This document shows, piece by piece, positions 1-12,200 of a stretch of 64,000 nt of DNA; position 1 is the first letter of the stretch, and every line of letters starts with the position of its first letter. The notes below the pieces were generated by a model. It was given only the letters and a program-made list of their open reading frames with translations. It made no database searches and was not told the origin of the DNA. This DNA is from Myoxocephalus aenaeus (taxonomy: Eukaryota > Chordata > Actinopteri > Perciformes > Cottidae). The DNA lies in the NCBI GenBank assembly GCA_038501785.1, contig JBAMJR010000086.1, positions 659,001 to 723,000 on the forward strand. The letters are read 5' to 3'. The position numbers and the translations under genes were made by a program.

Positions 1-42
1 TGAACGTCATGAACACATGAATATAACACATTTACATTACTT

Positions 43-150
43 TTCCAACACTTTGGGTATTTTTTTTTTTTTTTTCAAGGACTTTTCCAGGCCTGGAAAT
101 AACCATTTTAAAATTCCATGACTTTTCCAGGTTTTCCATGACCGTAAGAA
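43..150. repeat. Fragment of a dispersed teleost repeat (ttccatgacttttccagg type)
   Basis: Repeated motifs acttttccag and ttccatgac occur several times in about 100 bp. This is the look of a short interspersed repeat I recall from many fish genomes; the family is not assigned. Confidence 0.3.
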
Positions 151-289
151 CCCTGCTGCAGAAATGCTGAATCCCCTAAAGCAGAGATGCACCCACGACA
201 ACAACAACAACAACAAAACACACACACACAAAATAAAAGAAGTCACTTTTAAGAAAGAGTGATGCTCATGAGTTAGTTCGGGAATGCTT

Positions 290-299
290 TTTATTTATT
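290..299 (-). terminator. Overlapping polyadenylation signals for tmcc1
   Basis: The plus strand reads tttatttatt, so the minus strand carries two overlapping AATAAA signals. They are the best candidates for the tmcc1 3' end and would give a 3' UTR of about 2 kb. Confidence 0.45.
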
Positions 300-2275
300 C
301 CACACTTACAAAATGACATCAGAAGGCACTGCAGTGGTTCAGCACGCATCCTCCCCCCCCCCCCCCCCTCTGCCGACATCATTAGGTGTTACTGCAAGGT
401 CAAGCTGAGGTCAAAGGTCCGCCCCTTCTCAACTTGTCCGCCGCGAGATGGAAACAGAATCAATGAAATCTACCGCTTTTAATTGCATGTTCGCCTCGAG
501 ACGAATCGAGTTAATCAACGCGTTGACAAGAAATGGAGCGAGTTCCTCTCTGCGGGTTTTCTCTTGGATGACGAGGATGACAGTGATCCTGACCCGAGTC
601 AACTCCTCGAGTCCCTCCGAGGCCTTCTGTCTTCAGACTGACAGCCTTTCAAAGTCTCCATCAAAAAAGGTCCCTCAAGCCTCCGCCTGACTTACATGTT
701 ACCTAGCCGTGTGCTAAAGTGCAGCTCTAAAAAAAAAATATCTCGACACCTGTTAGGGAATCCGCTTCTCAGCAAGAAATGTACAATGAACTTTAACGTG
801 TTGTCGTGTCCTTGACTTAATGAGAGAAAGAAGTAAATGTCTGAGGGACTGTACCCGAGGTGCAGAAACACACATCTGAAGATTCAAGTGCGTGTTCAGA
901 TTCTCTAATAGATTATTTTTTTCCTCCTTTGCAAAAAAAAGAAAGAAAAAGAAGGACACATCCTTGTCATTCATGAAATATCTGAATAGAAGCAACGCCT
1001 GCGGAGCGACGTCCTCTTTCACGCGCCTCAGCTTGGACCCTCTGGAAGGTTTTGGCACTGGGTGGTTTACCGCCGCGAGGTCGGCGTACTCGTAGGAAAA
1101 GAAAGGGGGCGGCCAGAGAAGATAACAGGCGGAAAGAAGAGGAGAATACGAGTGTGGAGCATTTGACCGTCATGGCGGAGGAGAGGACACGTGGATACAG
1201 AGCAGGCAGTATTCCTGTTCCAGCTGGGATGGAGCTGGATGAGCACCAGTGAAACCAGTGGTCTCTCTTTCCTGACCTGATCTCATCAAACATGGTGAGA
1301 TCAGTGGAGAGACAATTATCCCGGCAAAATTGATTTCACTCGGACGACGGCCCTTTGTCATTTAAAAAAAAACGCAAAGCTGGTTCCTGTAATTTTTCCT
1401 CAGCATCGTATTTTAAATGTTGCAAATATGGCAGACTGTGTGTGTTTATGTGCCGTTTCTATGGCGAGCTTTTTCCCTCCCCCATTCACGCCGGCCCGTT
1501 CTGTCTTTTGTGTTTCAGTTGTAATCTCCCTTATGAAACAGCTTTTCTTGTTTTAATAAAAAGGAAATAAGTCATGTGATTAGAAATGGTAAGGAAGCAC
1601 AAAAAGTCTCCGGTCACAAAATGTTCTGTATGAACAAATTTCATCACAGCAAGAAAAGGAGCAACTCCCAGGAAGGTTTTCAGCCTCGGTTAAAATCCAC
1701 CAATCACAGCTAGAGGAGAGTTCTCTTCCTAAAAAAAAAAGGCAAATCAACCACATCATCACATTTGCCCGTCTCTACAAATGGACCGGGCCTTTGGAGC
1801 AAATCGCCGGCCCGGTTTTCCTGACTTACGCTCCCCGCCGTGTAGCGCGAGGGGGAGCGCAATGCTACATGGTACTGAATAAAATAACGACAATAAAAAA
1901 TATTATTATTAGAAATAATTACATTAACAATTGATTAAACTCGTAAAAGGACAAAAACAGTACGATGCTGCATTCTGAGGGACAGCGACACAATAGTTCA
2001 TTTTCAGAAATGTAAACAGTCTCGTCCTTTCCTAAAAGACAATCGCGAGTCTTCTCGGCTCGGCTCCGATCCGCTCCGGCCCACGTTTTTTGCCTCGATG
2101 CCGCGTTTCCGAATGCGGTCGGCTGAATATCTCAGTGGCCCGGCCGCGCGGCCGCCATTGTAACGGCGGCCGCCGCTCTTCAAACTTCCTGCACGATTGC
2201 AGCTAAAGTTGCATCGCCTGGTGTGACACACACCAACGCAAAAAAAACCACGTTGCTGGCTTTGCGGTTTCCGGT
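300..2275 (-). other. Presumed 3' UTR and downstream DNA of tmcc1
   Basis: There is no supported coding exon here. The part at 2040-2275 is GC-rich with a NotI-like GCGGCCGC near 2147. A C16 run lies at 353-368. A plus-strand AATAAA at 1554-1559 follows a pyrimidine-rich stretch and could end a convergent transcript, but no plus-strand gene is visible. Confidence 0.5.
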
Positions 2276-2590
2276 TCATCCCGGGGGCCGCAGGGCGCGG
2301 TGCGTGAACCCGGAGAGGGCGTCCCAGTTCCTCCACAGGAAGGCCAGCAGGAGGATGAGGAGGAGCGTGGAGAGAGTGCGCGAGCGCGTCTTCATCAGCG
2401 GCACCACGCAGTTGGCCACGGTGGAGACGAAGACCAGGAGGACGGCCATGAGGGCGAGCAGCACGTTGATGAGTTTCCCCAGGAGCGTCCGGGCCGTGGC
2501 GTTTTCCAGCCCCTCCAACTGGACCACCTGCTGCTGCTGCTGCTGGAGCTCCATCTTAGAGATCCGGGTCTGACACGCCTCCAACGCCTC
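2276..2590 (-). CDS. tmcc1: tmcc1 last coding exon (polyQ, two membrane segments, stop)
   Basis: This exon encodes 104 residues plus TGA at 2276-2278. It starts EALEACQTRISKMEL after a strong pyrimidine-rich acceptor ending CTCTGCAG (2591-2598). A short Gln run encoded by repeated CAG follows, which human TMCC1 also has. Next come VVQLEGLENATAR, membrane segment 1 (INVLLALMAVLLVFVSTVAN), a basic turn with KTRSRT, and membrane segment 2 (LLLILLLAFLW). The tail RALRPPG is short. The two adjacent hydrophobic segments anchor the protein in the ER as a hairpin. Confidence 0.95.
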   Translation of the reverse strand, partial: EALEACQTRISKMELQQQQQQVVQLEGLENATARTLLGKLINVLLALMAVLLVFVSTVANCVVPLMKTRSRTLSTLLLILLLAFLWRNWDALSGFTHRALRPPG

Positions 2591-4108
2591 CTGCAGAGGA
2601 AGAAAGAAAAGAAAGTCAGTCAGTAAAGTCACCTTAGGGTCCAGAGAAGTAAAGCCACAACACAGCGGCCACTTTACTTTTCGACTATACCTTGAATAGA
2701 ATTGAGTTTGTACTCACTTATTGTAAGTCATTTTGGATAAAAGCGTCAGCTAAATGAATGTAATGCATTATATATAAATATGTTCCTGATTTTACATATG
2801 AAACACCCATCATCTTAGTTCAGGTAGAATGTTTGTCTGAGCTGCTGTATTTGGGTTGCATTAGACTTCTCAGGTGTCCCTAACAGGAGTGGCCTCTAAG
2901 TGTGTATTTCATGGACCTCTACCGCCCCCTGCTTCCAGGGACAAGAACTGCAGCCAAGGGGCAACTTGGAACTGTAAATAGACTTGATGCAGGCAGACAC
3001 AAAAATAAAAAACACAGAAACCCGAAGCCGTGATAGACGACGGGAAAGGAGAGGAGCGATGTGAGTCAATGACAAGGAAATGCTCGTGTTGCGAAGAAAA
3101 CAGACTGGATTCTCCGTCTTCATCTTCCTGTTTGCAGTGTCAATATGGACAAATGAGATCATGCCGGGAGCTGCTGGAGGGCGTGTGTGTGTGTGCACGT
3201 GTGTGTGTGCGCGTGTGACTACCTTGAACTTGACATCCGGTCTGAGCAGACCTAATTAGCTTAGCACTACTTACAAAAGCAAATTAAAGACGGCTGAGCT
3301 CTCTTCAGCACTCGCCCTCGCCAGACCTCCGAATGGACACTACTATAAACTGATAAGAATATTTACAGACAACTACAGATAGAAACCGTAATTTAAAGCA
3401 TTAAAACTCAAACATTCATCCTAGCTAACGGGAGCGAGCTGGTTAAACCCAGGAGCAGTCGTTGAGCGTGGTATTGGCTGACAGGAGCCGGCATTAAGTG
3501 ACAACACCCCCGTTATTAAGTAGCATTAAGGAAATAAAAGCATCACTGTGAAAATAGACTTCTGACATTTTGAAATAAAAACTACCACATGTGGACAAAA
3601 ACCGAATTCCCAATAATCTCGGCGCTTAGCGGCTTTTTGCGTCGGTAGAATGTCAGAAGGCGAGGTGTGAAATGTTGGTGCGTTGCCGTGTATGAAATGT
3701 AAAGCAGTCGCTTGTGTGTGTGCGTGTTTCAGGAGTCACGTAACCGCTTTCAGTGACTCAGCGGCTCAGAAGAGAGGACCAGAGCCATTTAATTGAACAC
3801 TCCATCCTCTCAGCGTTCTTATCATCACTTTCTGACACTTCATTTGTACGGCAGACTGGTTTTTTGAAGCAGCCAATTTAAAAAAGTACAATGATTTTCG
3901 ACCGAACGTTTTTTTTTTTTTTTGGTGGCCGTTCATTTATGCCCGACGCGTCGGCCAGGAGGACGGACCTGTATGTCTCGGGCTCTCTCGTAGGACTGGT
4001 AGGCGATCTTCTCCTCCATGCTGGCCAGCTCCTGTTTCAGGTTGAGGATCTCGTTCTGGTGGAGTTCTGTCAAGTCGTTCAGCTGCTCCTCCAGGCGTTC
4101 ACACCTGA

Positions 4109-4162
<54 letters not shown>

Positions 4163-7100
4163 GCGCAAACAAACATGGGTGAGTCTGTGGCAGAATTAGC
4201 AGAACCAGACCCCGGGGGCTTCTGACCACACGGCACCCGACTGAACCGATGACTCGCCCTGACAAGATTAGGGCACGCTTACTCATCTGCCGATCCAACG
4301 GGCCAATCGGAGAGTCAGCAGAAGGAGAGCGAGGCCAGTGGGAGGTACCCGGCAGGAGGAGGGCGATCTATACGGCTCGAGAATTTTTGGCAGGATGGAG
4401 AGCGTAGCACAAGAATAGACGTTGGACTTAATCCGTGTATGTTCGTCTAATTTGTTCCCCTTTTTACTAGATTTTTACTGAATATTTCAGGGAGGTACAA
4501 TAAACATTCTTGATATATTTCTCCTCTGTTTGGTCTATTAACATGTCGGAAAATTGAGAAAGGGGAACGCCATGTTTTCCCAAAGCCCAAGGGGATGTCT
4601 TCAAAACAAATAGGTGTTCAGTAATTAATATACAAGACTATGAACACCGACAACTGAGTCTTTGATTTTAAATTAGAAAATTACATAATCAATCATCGGA
4701 ATGGCCGCAGATTTGTTTTCTGTTCATTGGTTATTCATGTCAACTCTACATTCATCAACAATTCAGAAAAAAATAATATTTTAGGCTGTTCTTGGTCATG
4801 GAATGATTGATTCAGTCCCTGAAATAGCTATTGAGCAACAAGACTGGTTTGTGAATGATTATTCCCAGAAGGCAGGCTGGAAAAAGCTCCTTAGTGGTCA
4901 TTCTGTTCTGGCCGCTATTATTTTTGGTCTTACAGGACAAACGCAGACGGCTATGGACATTTTAGGGAGAAAAATGCCTGTGTTTCTTTTGCTATGTAAG
5001 CTGCTCCCCACATCTCCCCTCCCCTCCATTGTCCTGCCCTCCTAATCTTCGTGCCCTCTTGTCAGGACATTCTGGAGGAATGCGAGTGTGTGTGTGTGTG
5101 TGTGTGTTTTTATAAAGCCAACTGCCCAGAGACAAACCCCAAACAAGAGCTGCACAGAGACGTCTGAGCCGGAGACGAGATAAGCAGAGCTGGGACAAAA
5201 GGGGCCGAAATAACACAGAAGATCTTAAAGATCAAAGTACTTGGAGGAACTGTGCAGGTGTGTCTGTGACAACACCAACAGAAGCCAGTGATATCTGGAT
5301 CAGTTGAAATGTTTAAAAGCGAGTTAGTCATTGTAATAGCACAGGTACACTCAAAATCTGCATAATGCACACGACAATGGGCCGAGTACAGGAGCAGCAC
5401 CTTTATGCTTCATGTTTATGTATTTTGTTTACCTTCAGTTTATCGTAATTCTGTGTGTTAGGAGGACCCAGCAAAATAAGCTTTTCATTGTACAGAGTAA
5501 CTGTTATCTGTGAATATGACAATAAAACTATCTTGAATCTTGAATATCTATGTATAGGAGGTCCAGGTCAAGGTTTTAGTTTTTATCTACAGCTTTGATA
5601 AAAGAGCTCACGAGAAGGACGAGTTGCAGAAATATGAATCATCAGTATTGTATTCAGAAGTATATTTCTAAATAGAATAGATGACACACTTTCTTGTGCT
5701 AAACAGGAAGTGCATGAGCAACGTATGACACACTCTCTCGTACGTTCCTCTCTCCGTACCTGAAGCGTTCCTCCTGCAGCGCTTGCATAACGACCGAGTA
5801 GTCTCTCTGATAGTGGCTCTTCAAACTGTCCAGGTTCTCCTCCAGCCTCGCCTGGCCCTCCCTCAGCTCCTGCACCTCCTGCAGCAGCCATCTGTCCAGG
5901 CTGGAGCTCTGGCTCCTCTCCAGCGTGTTGCCCTTGGAGCTCGGCGGACCTCCGGGGGCCCCCGTGGTGCTGTTGGCCCCCGCCGAGCCCGACGTGGCGC
6001 TCGAGCAGTCGTCCTCGCTGCCGTGCCTGGGACTCGGCTGGAGGTGGTGGCCGGCGCTGCCGAGCGAGCGCCCGCCGGCCCCCGTCGCGGCCTCCTCCAC
6101 CGAGGGGTCGTCCAGAGAGTCCTTGAGCGACGGGATGTTGTCGGCGCTGCCGAATTTGTTGCGGATCAGCGACGCGATCTCCCGCGGTTTGGAGACGACG
6201 GCCCCGGCGGCGGAGTGGGTGGCCTGGGAGATGGTGGAGAGGCCTCCCTTCACGCTGTCCACCACGCCTTCGCTGAAGCCCGTGACCTTGGCCCCGACGT
6301 CCTTCAGGCCCTGCTGCATGTCCCGCAGGACATCCTTGGGCTGGCGCGGGATGCCGTTGTGCTCCACTTCCCGCAGCTTCCTGCGGTAGTGCTCCAGCTT
6401 CCTCTGCAGCTGCTGGATGCTCTGTGCCGACTTCTGGTTCTTTTTCTCAAAAACCTGACAGCCACAGAGCGGGTTTTGATGAGTGAAGGGAACAAACATT
6501 ACACTGGAATAACCCACTCCCTCCTCCTCGGGACAAACAACGTGAATCGACAGGTTTGGTGTTAATGCACCGATTGTCACATAAACCTTTTCTCCCTGAA
6601 ATACATACGACTACTTTCCTAGATCTCACCTGCTTGATGCGTGTGCTTTGCTGCTTGTCGGCATTGTTGGCCAGTTTGAGGTACTCCGCGACGTTGTCAT
6701 CCCTGGCCGTCTGCTCGATCTTGATCTGCTCGGTGAGCTTGAGGATCTTCTGCTGCAGCTGGGCGATCGCCTGCTTGGTGCGCTGAGGGTCGGGGGTGCT
6801 GTCCTCGGCTCCCGGGAACGAACCGTCGGCCCCGCACGACACAGACAGGGGCGTTTGGCCGAGGCCGCTCACTTCCAGCCGGTCGATCTGAGAGGGAGGA
6901 GACGAAGCGAGGGAGAAAGGACAGAGGAGGAAAGGAGGGATTGAAGAGGAAAATAAAAAAGTGTTATTGGAGTGCATATTGAAGGTCATTTTGCTGACAC
7001 ATCAAAAACTAAAAAAAGGCTTCTGCATTTTTGCAGCCAGTCGCCAAGAAGGAGAGCTGAATGAGACGTTGCAAAAGGATACTCGCGGTCAGTTGCCCTG

Positions 7101-9142
7101 AAGAGGAAGATGCATGATGCCATTTTTGTATTCATTTATGAAGAAAGGAAAGTGGGGAAAAAACGTTTCAGTACATCCTGACAAAACTCGATACTTAAGT
7201 GTATAAGTGTGAATCCACAGTCTTTTCCTTTGGTTAAAAGTTACAGGAACAGAAGGAAAAGAGCATCAGCCTAATCTACACTTCTATTTGTTCAGGGAGC
7301 GACGGCACAGGTCAAGACTGGCAGGATATTAGATTTTTGTTCACAGTAGTTTCACAGATTAGGAATATTTGTCTGCGTTGTTCAGACACTGACCTGATTT
7401 AGTCAAAAAGCCACAGAGCGCTTGAGTAAAAAAAACAAAGAAACAATCTAAACTGCGTTTCTTAATCCAAATCAACTCAAGCGGAGAAGATTATGAACCT
7501 GCAGCACCTTCAAAATCACAAATGTGATTATTTTCCCACAAATGCCTCCGGGGAAGAATACACTGACCACTGTGACACCGGAGAGGGGGAGATTGTGATC
7601 AATAATATTCTCCTATATTATTCTTCTCATGCCCACAGCAGCTGAACTTCACAGCACACCTCGGGGGCTTTGAAGCCACCCAGATAAAAAATAATAATAA
7701 TTAAAAAAAAGCCAGGAAGGACCACGGGTAGAGACAGTTATTCACCTTGCACCCTCAGAACAGTTGTGCCATTATTACCATAACAGGTCAAAAACAAAGC
7801 AGCAGCTCACCTGCATGACTATAACTAACTGATGACAGGCAACAACAACCTCAAAGCGAAACCAGAACTCCAGAGTCAAGATTCCTTCTGACAAACTCAT
7901 ACAAAGCAAAGAGAAATGACCCCCAAAACACGCGTAATAACTCGTCTTCCCGGAGCGACGCGCGCTCAGAGCGGCTCACCTTTCCATTCGTCAAACGGAG
8001 GAATTGCTCCCAGTGCATTTTGCCTCACAGAGTGAAGACGAGCTGTGTGTTTTCATCCGTCCTCGCGCTTTGTCGAAGTTAAAACAAGGTTTTTAAAATG
8101 AGAAGTAAGAGATCCGCGCCGGTTCCGCCGCGCTGCTCTCGCTCCAGCTCCGCCGGGCTTGTTGTGAAAGTTGAGGCGCACCTGAAACTCAGCGAGCTGG
8201 CAGAGCGCTAAGCCCCGCCCCCTCCTGGCCCCGCCCCTCTCCTCACAGCTGAGGGATGACATCATCCTCTGAGCTGGCGTCAATCGTCCTCACCAGAAGC
8301 AGGAATAGTATTTCTTTTACTGTCATAGAGACAACATTCACAGACAAAAAAAGAAAACGACGACAACTCTTAAGAACCGGTATTAGAAGGCTACAACGGC
8401 TATAGATCACTACTACAATTATAATAATACACAAGTACTGTGTTCAAGTACAATTAGGTATATATGTAATTAACTAGAGTAGTCCCACACAAGCTACTTC
8501 AGAAGGAATTGTCATACTAGTTGCTGCATTTATTTTACAGCTGTTGTTAATACTTACTATAATAAAAAAATACCTTATCAGTTTCTACATCAATAAAAGA
8601 AATTAAGACCCAGTTACGCAAGATAACCCACAAACCTGGTTGTCAGCCATTTAATATAGAAAGTATAGTTCCTATTGTCCCATTATATTACAGAGAAGAC
8701 TGTCATCTCTACTGCTGATTATCTAAAAAACTAGACTCAATCTACAAATAAGAGGGAACATAGGTATTTCTTTTATTTGGGGGTGAACTGTCCCTTTAAG
8801 CTCTACCTAAACCTAACAGTAAACCGTTACTTAAACCATAGTGGTGTCCGTTGTACCAGAGCCTGTCATTCATAATTACTCTTTTAACAACAACCAAACA
8901 AATTAACGAACTCAGAATGAAAAACACCGACTAGTACCTCATACAGGCACCACAAAAAACAGCTTGTTTTCCAATATATTGAAGAATAATGCATTAAATG
9001 ACAGAGTTATAGTGTGAAGTGAACTTCTAAGAAACAAGAGGCTTCAGGGCGGACTGGGCCCTGATGTGATGTGAGACTACATCAACTCCGTCTGTGCCAA
9101 TAGAGAGCAGCTCTAAAGGGCAAGAAAAACCAGTCTGACATC

Positions 9143-9215
<73 letters not shown>

Positions 9216-12200
9216 CTACGGGCACATTCCTTTGGGTAGAGGGAGAACGAGATTTGGCGACTCATCTACATTTTCTTTACGGCAATTTGGCTTAAAGAAA
9301 ATGAAACGGCTTTGCGTCCTTCTGATCCCCGTACGGCAGCGTTTACCAGAAGGCGGCAACGAGTCAATAACCTCACAACTGTTGAGTGAGCGGCGAGTCT
9401 ATACATTATCAAATCCTCTTGACGGGCAGCCGAGGCGATCGAATGAATCAGGGGACTAGAACAGCCAGACTAGAACCAAGAGGTGACGCTTCACCGCGGC
9501 ACCTGGTCGGCTCTCGCTATAAACAACACGGTATTAATAGCTCCATGGGGGGCGAGCGTGTGTTAAGTGCTCGTTTTATTCATATGAGCACAGTCCACAA
9601 GGGGGAGGGGGTAAAAGTGAAGGTTTCCCAGTTTGCTCTTGTGTCACAGATGACTACATTATCTGAATAATTAAACATATGTGCCCTCTGACTATAGATA
9701 TCCGGCAGATAAAGAGGGCAAAGTACGAGTCAGCTCAACCCTTTGGACTGGAGTACCCTGCGATACAGAGCAGATAGAGCTTTTAGACGTGTGATAAGAA
9801 GGATCTGAGAACACTGGCACCAAATCAACTGATCAAAACGTTCTCTGAGCAGAGAGGAACCACGCAGCTGCTCAGTCAGGTGTTTATTTACGAGGGTGTA
9901 CCCTGTTTTACTGCACGCACGGCAGAGCGACGCACGGATGCTACAGATAAAGGAGGGTGAACAAATTGATCGGTGTCGTCCCCGAACGGTCGAGTTTTTT
10001 TTTCCGCGGCTAATCGCGCACGTAATTAAAGACGGTGAGCTGAAAGGATTAGGCCAATTTTGCGAGCGTTAACAGCCGAGCCGCTGGAGCAAGAAGCGAC
10101 AGGCGCTGCATCACTGGAGCTGCTGGAGCCTAATGAGGGAAGCTGAGTGTGTGTGTGTGTGCGTGTGTGTGTGGTTGTAATTGGGGTGGGGGTGGGAGAT
10201 TAGACTTTATCAGTCAGAAAAGACAACAAAAAAGAACCTGTCTCCTCCTGCATCCACACAGGAAAGAGTCTGTTCTCACCCTACCCCCGTCCCCAAAAAC
10301 ACTGGGTCCGCTTGGTTGCGCAACAGCCTCTGATCCAAGTAAAGCTAGTTAGAGCCGTGAGAGGGCAACCCTGACTTACCTCGGATCCATCAGAGTGCCT
10401 GGGAAAAGCCTAAACACTCAGACCTGCGGGCCAGTACGTCTCACACAAGCAGGCGTTTAGCAAGTTACGGGGCTAACGTGAAGATATGCATCACGCGTTA
10501 TTAGCTGCAGGCCACAGGAACATCTCGTACTGCCCCGTCTCGCTCGCTCTGCCTCACAGCACACACACACACACACACGTGTGTCTCAAATTCCTGCCTC
10601 AATGTAGGTCACGGAGCGGGAAAATGGGCCGATGCCGTCAGAAGACTCGTTCCGATATATTTTGGGGCAATTCATCAGTTCTCATTTCTTTCGACCCCTG
10701 GAAGCTTCAGACATGTTTTCCTCCTCCTTTAAGTCCTGTTTAATGTATTTGTTGTTACATCAGGTGAGTTCAGGTGCAGTAAATGTTCAGGTCCAGGGGG
10801 TATTTGAACCCCATTTCCATCCTTGACTGCTGCTTATTGTTAAAAGATGAAGAATTTGACATCACATGTTTAAGAATGAAACAATCCCCCAGAGGGCAAA
10901 GGGCTATAAGACTTATAGCTTGTATAATGATCTTAAATACAGTATTTAGCGTAAACAGGGCAGTCATAAACCACAGCACTGAGTTGAGCTGCGATTGTTT
11001 TGAATACAAACATATTTCTTTCTATTACACACACACACAAAAAACTGTCACGCTCTACACGGCCACGGCCAATTTGTATGTGCAAAAAGTGCAGTACCTT
11101 GTTGGTCGTTAGGCCTCGCATTCCTGTGATGTAAGCTTGTGTCAAAGATGCAACAGTGATACCGAAATCTGCTCTGCTCTACACCTTCCCAGCGTTCCCT
11201 CTGGTAGAGCACATCAGAGTTTGAGCGGCAGTTGGCTGGGCTGTGCTGGTTCTCCAACCTGGCGTATCTACAGGGTGCGATATCCTTGAGCGGCGGGACC
11301 TCGGATCCATGGTGGACGTGGGAATCGGGGTCGGGAGGTGTACGCTTAGCGCTGCGCCTGGATAATGTCTGTGACCCATCCCCCTGGAAACAGTCATTTT
11401 GAATTTTACGGCTGTCCTCTCTCCATTTATACCTTGTGTATCTCTGACCTTATCACTCAGGAGGCATCGGAGCCAATCATCTCGGACCGGCTGAACTTCA
11501 CACTCCTGATTAGTCGGTTCGATCTTTAACCCCGCACTCAATCAGAAAGCGGTTGTCACAGCAGAAATTGGCATTACGTAGTGATCCTGATATCTTTTTA
11601 TTATTAAATAGATAAAAAATGGTTCACGTGTGTGGTTGGAGCGACAGAGCAGAAGTGAGCATGCAGTGAAGTGCATGTGCTTCCATGGAGGGAGTCTAGC
11701 TGCACTGAAAAATCTCTGTGACAAATCTCTGAAACTATTATTTTCCTGCCCACACAGACGTGCTGAACATCTTAAACGTTTTAAACGTGTTGCTTTTGTT
11801 TCCCTTTAAAGGATCATATGTGGAAACAACGAGGCCCATTCACCAGATATGGAAAATTGCATAACTCCATGTGATGCCGGACAAGTGGCAGTTTACTCAA
11901 CACATTCACCCATGAATTAGCACAAAGCATAACACACACTACTAATCACACACACACACACACACAGCAGCCAATGCCTGCCAGTGCATTTCCTAAGGGT
12001 TTTAAAAGGGTTTAAAAGCACTTCGGGTTAAAATCCGAAAGAAAGAAACACACATCAGCTGAGAGTGCAGGTCTGGGGAGAAAGAGTAAATAATAATAAA
12101 AACACAGAGGCTTTCCTCAGGCCCCTCTATCACAACAAAGACTTTCAATCCCTATGATTTCAAGACAAAACCCTTTTCGGTCCTCGGAGATTTTGCGGCT

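Noticed and set aside
5783..6565. 260-codon plus-strand open frame
   Set aside because: It is the antisense of GC-rich tmcc1 exon 3, with no domain. The minus strand carries the conserved protein.
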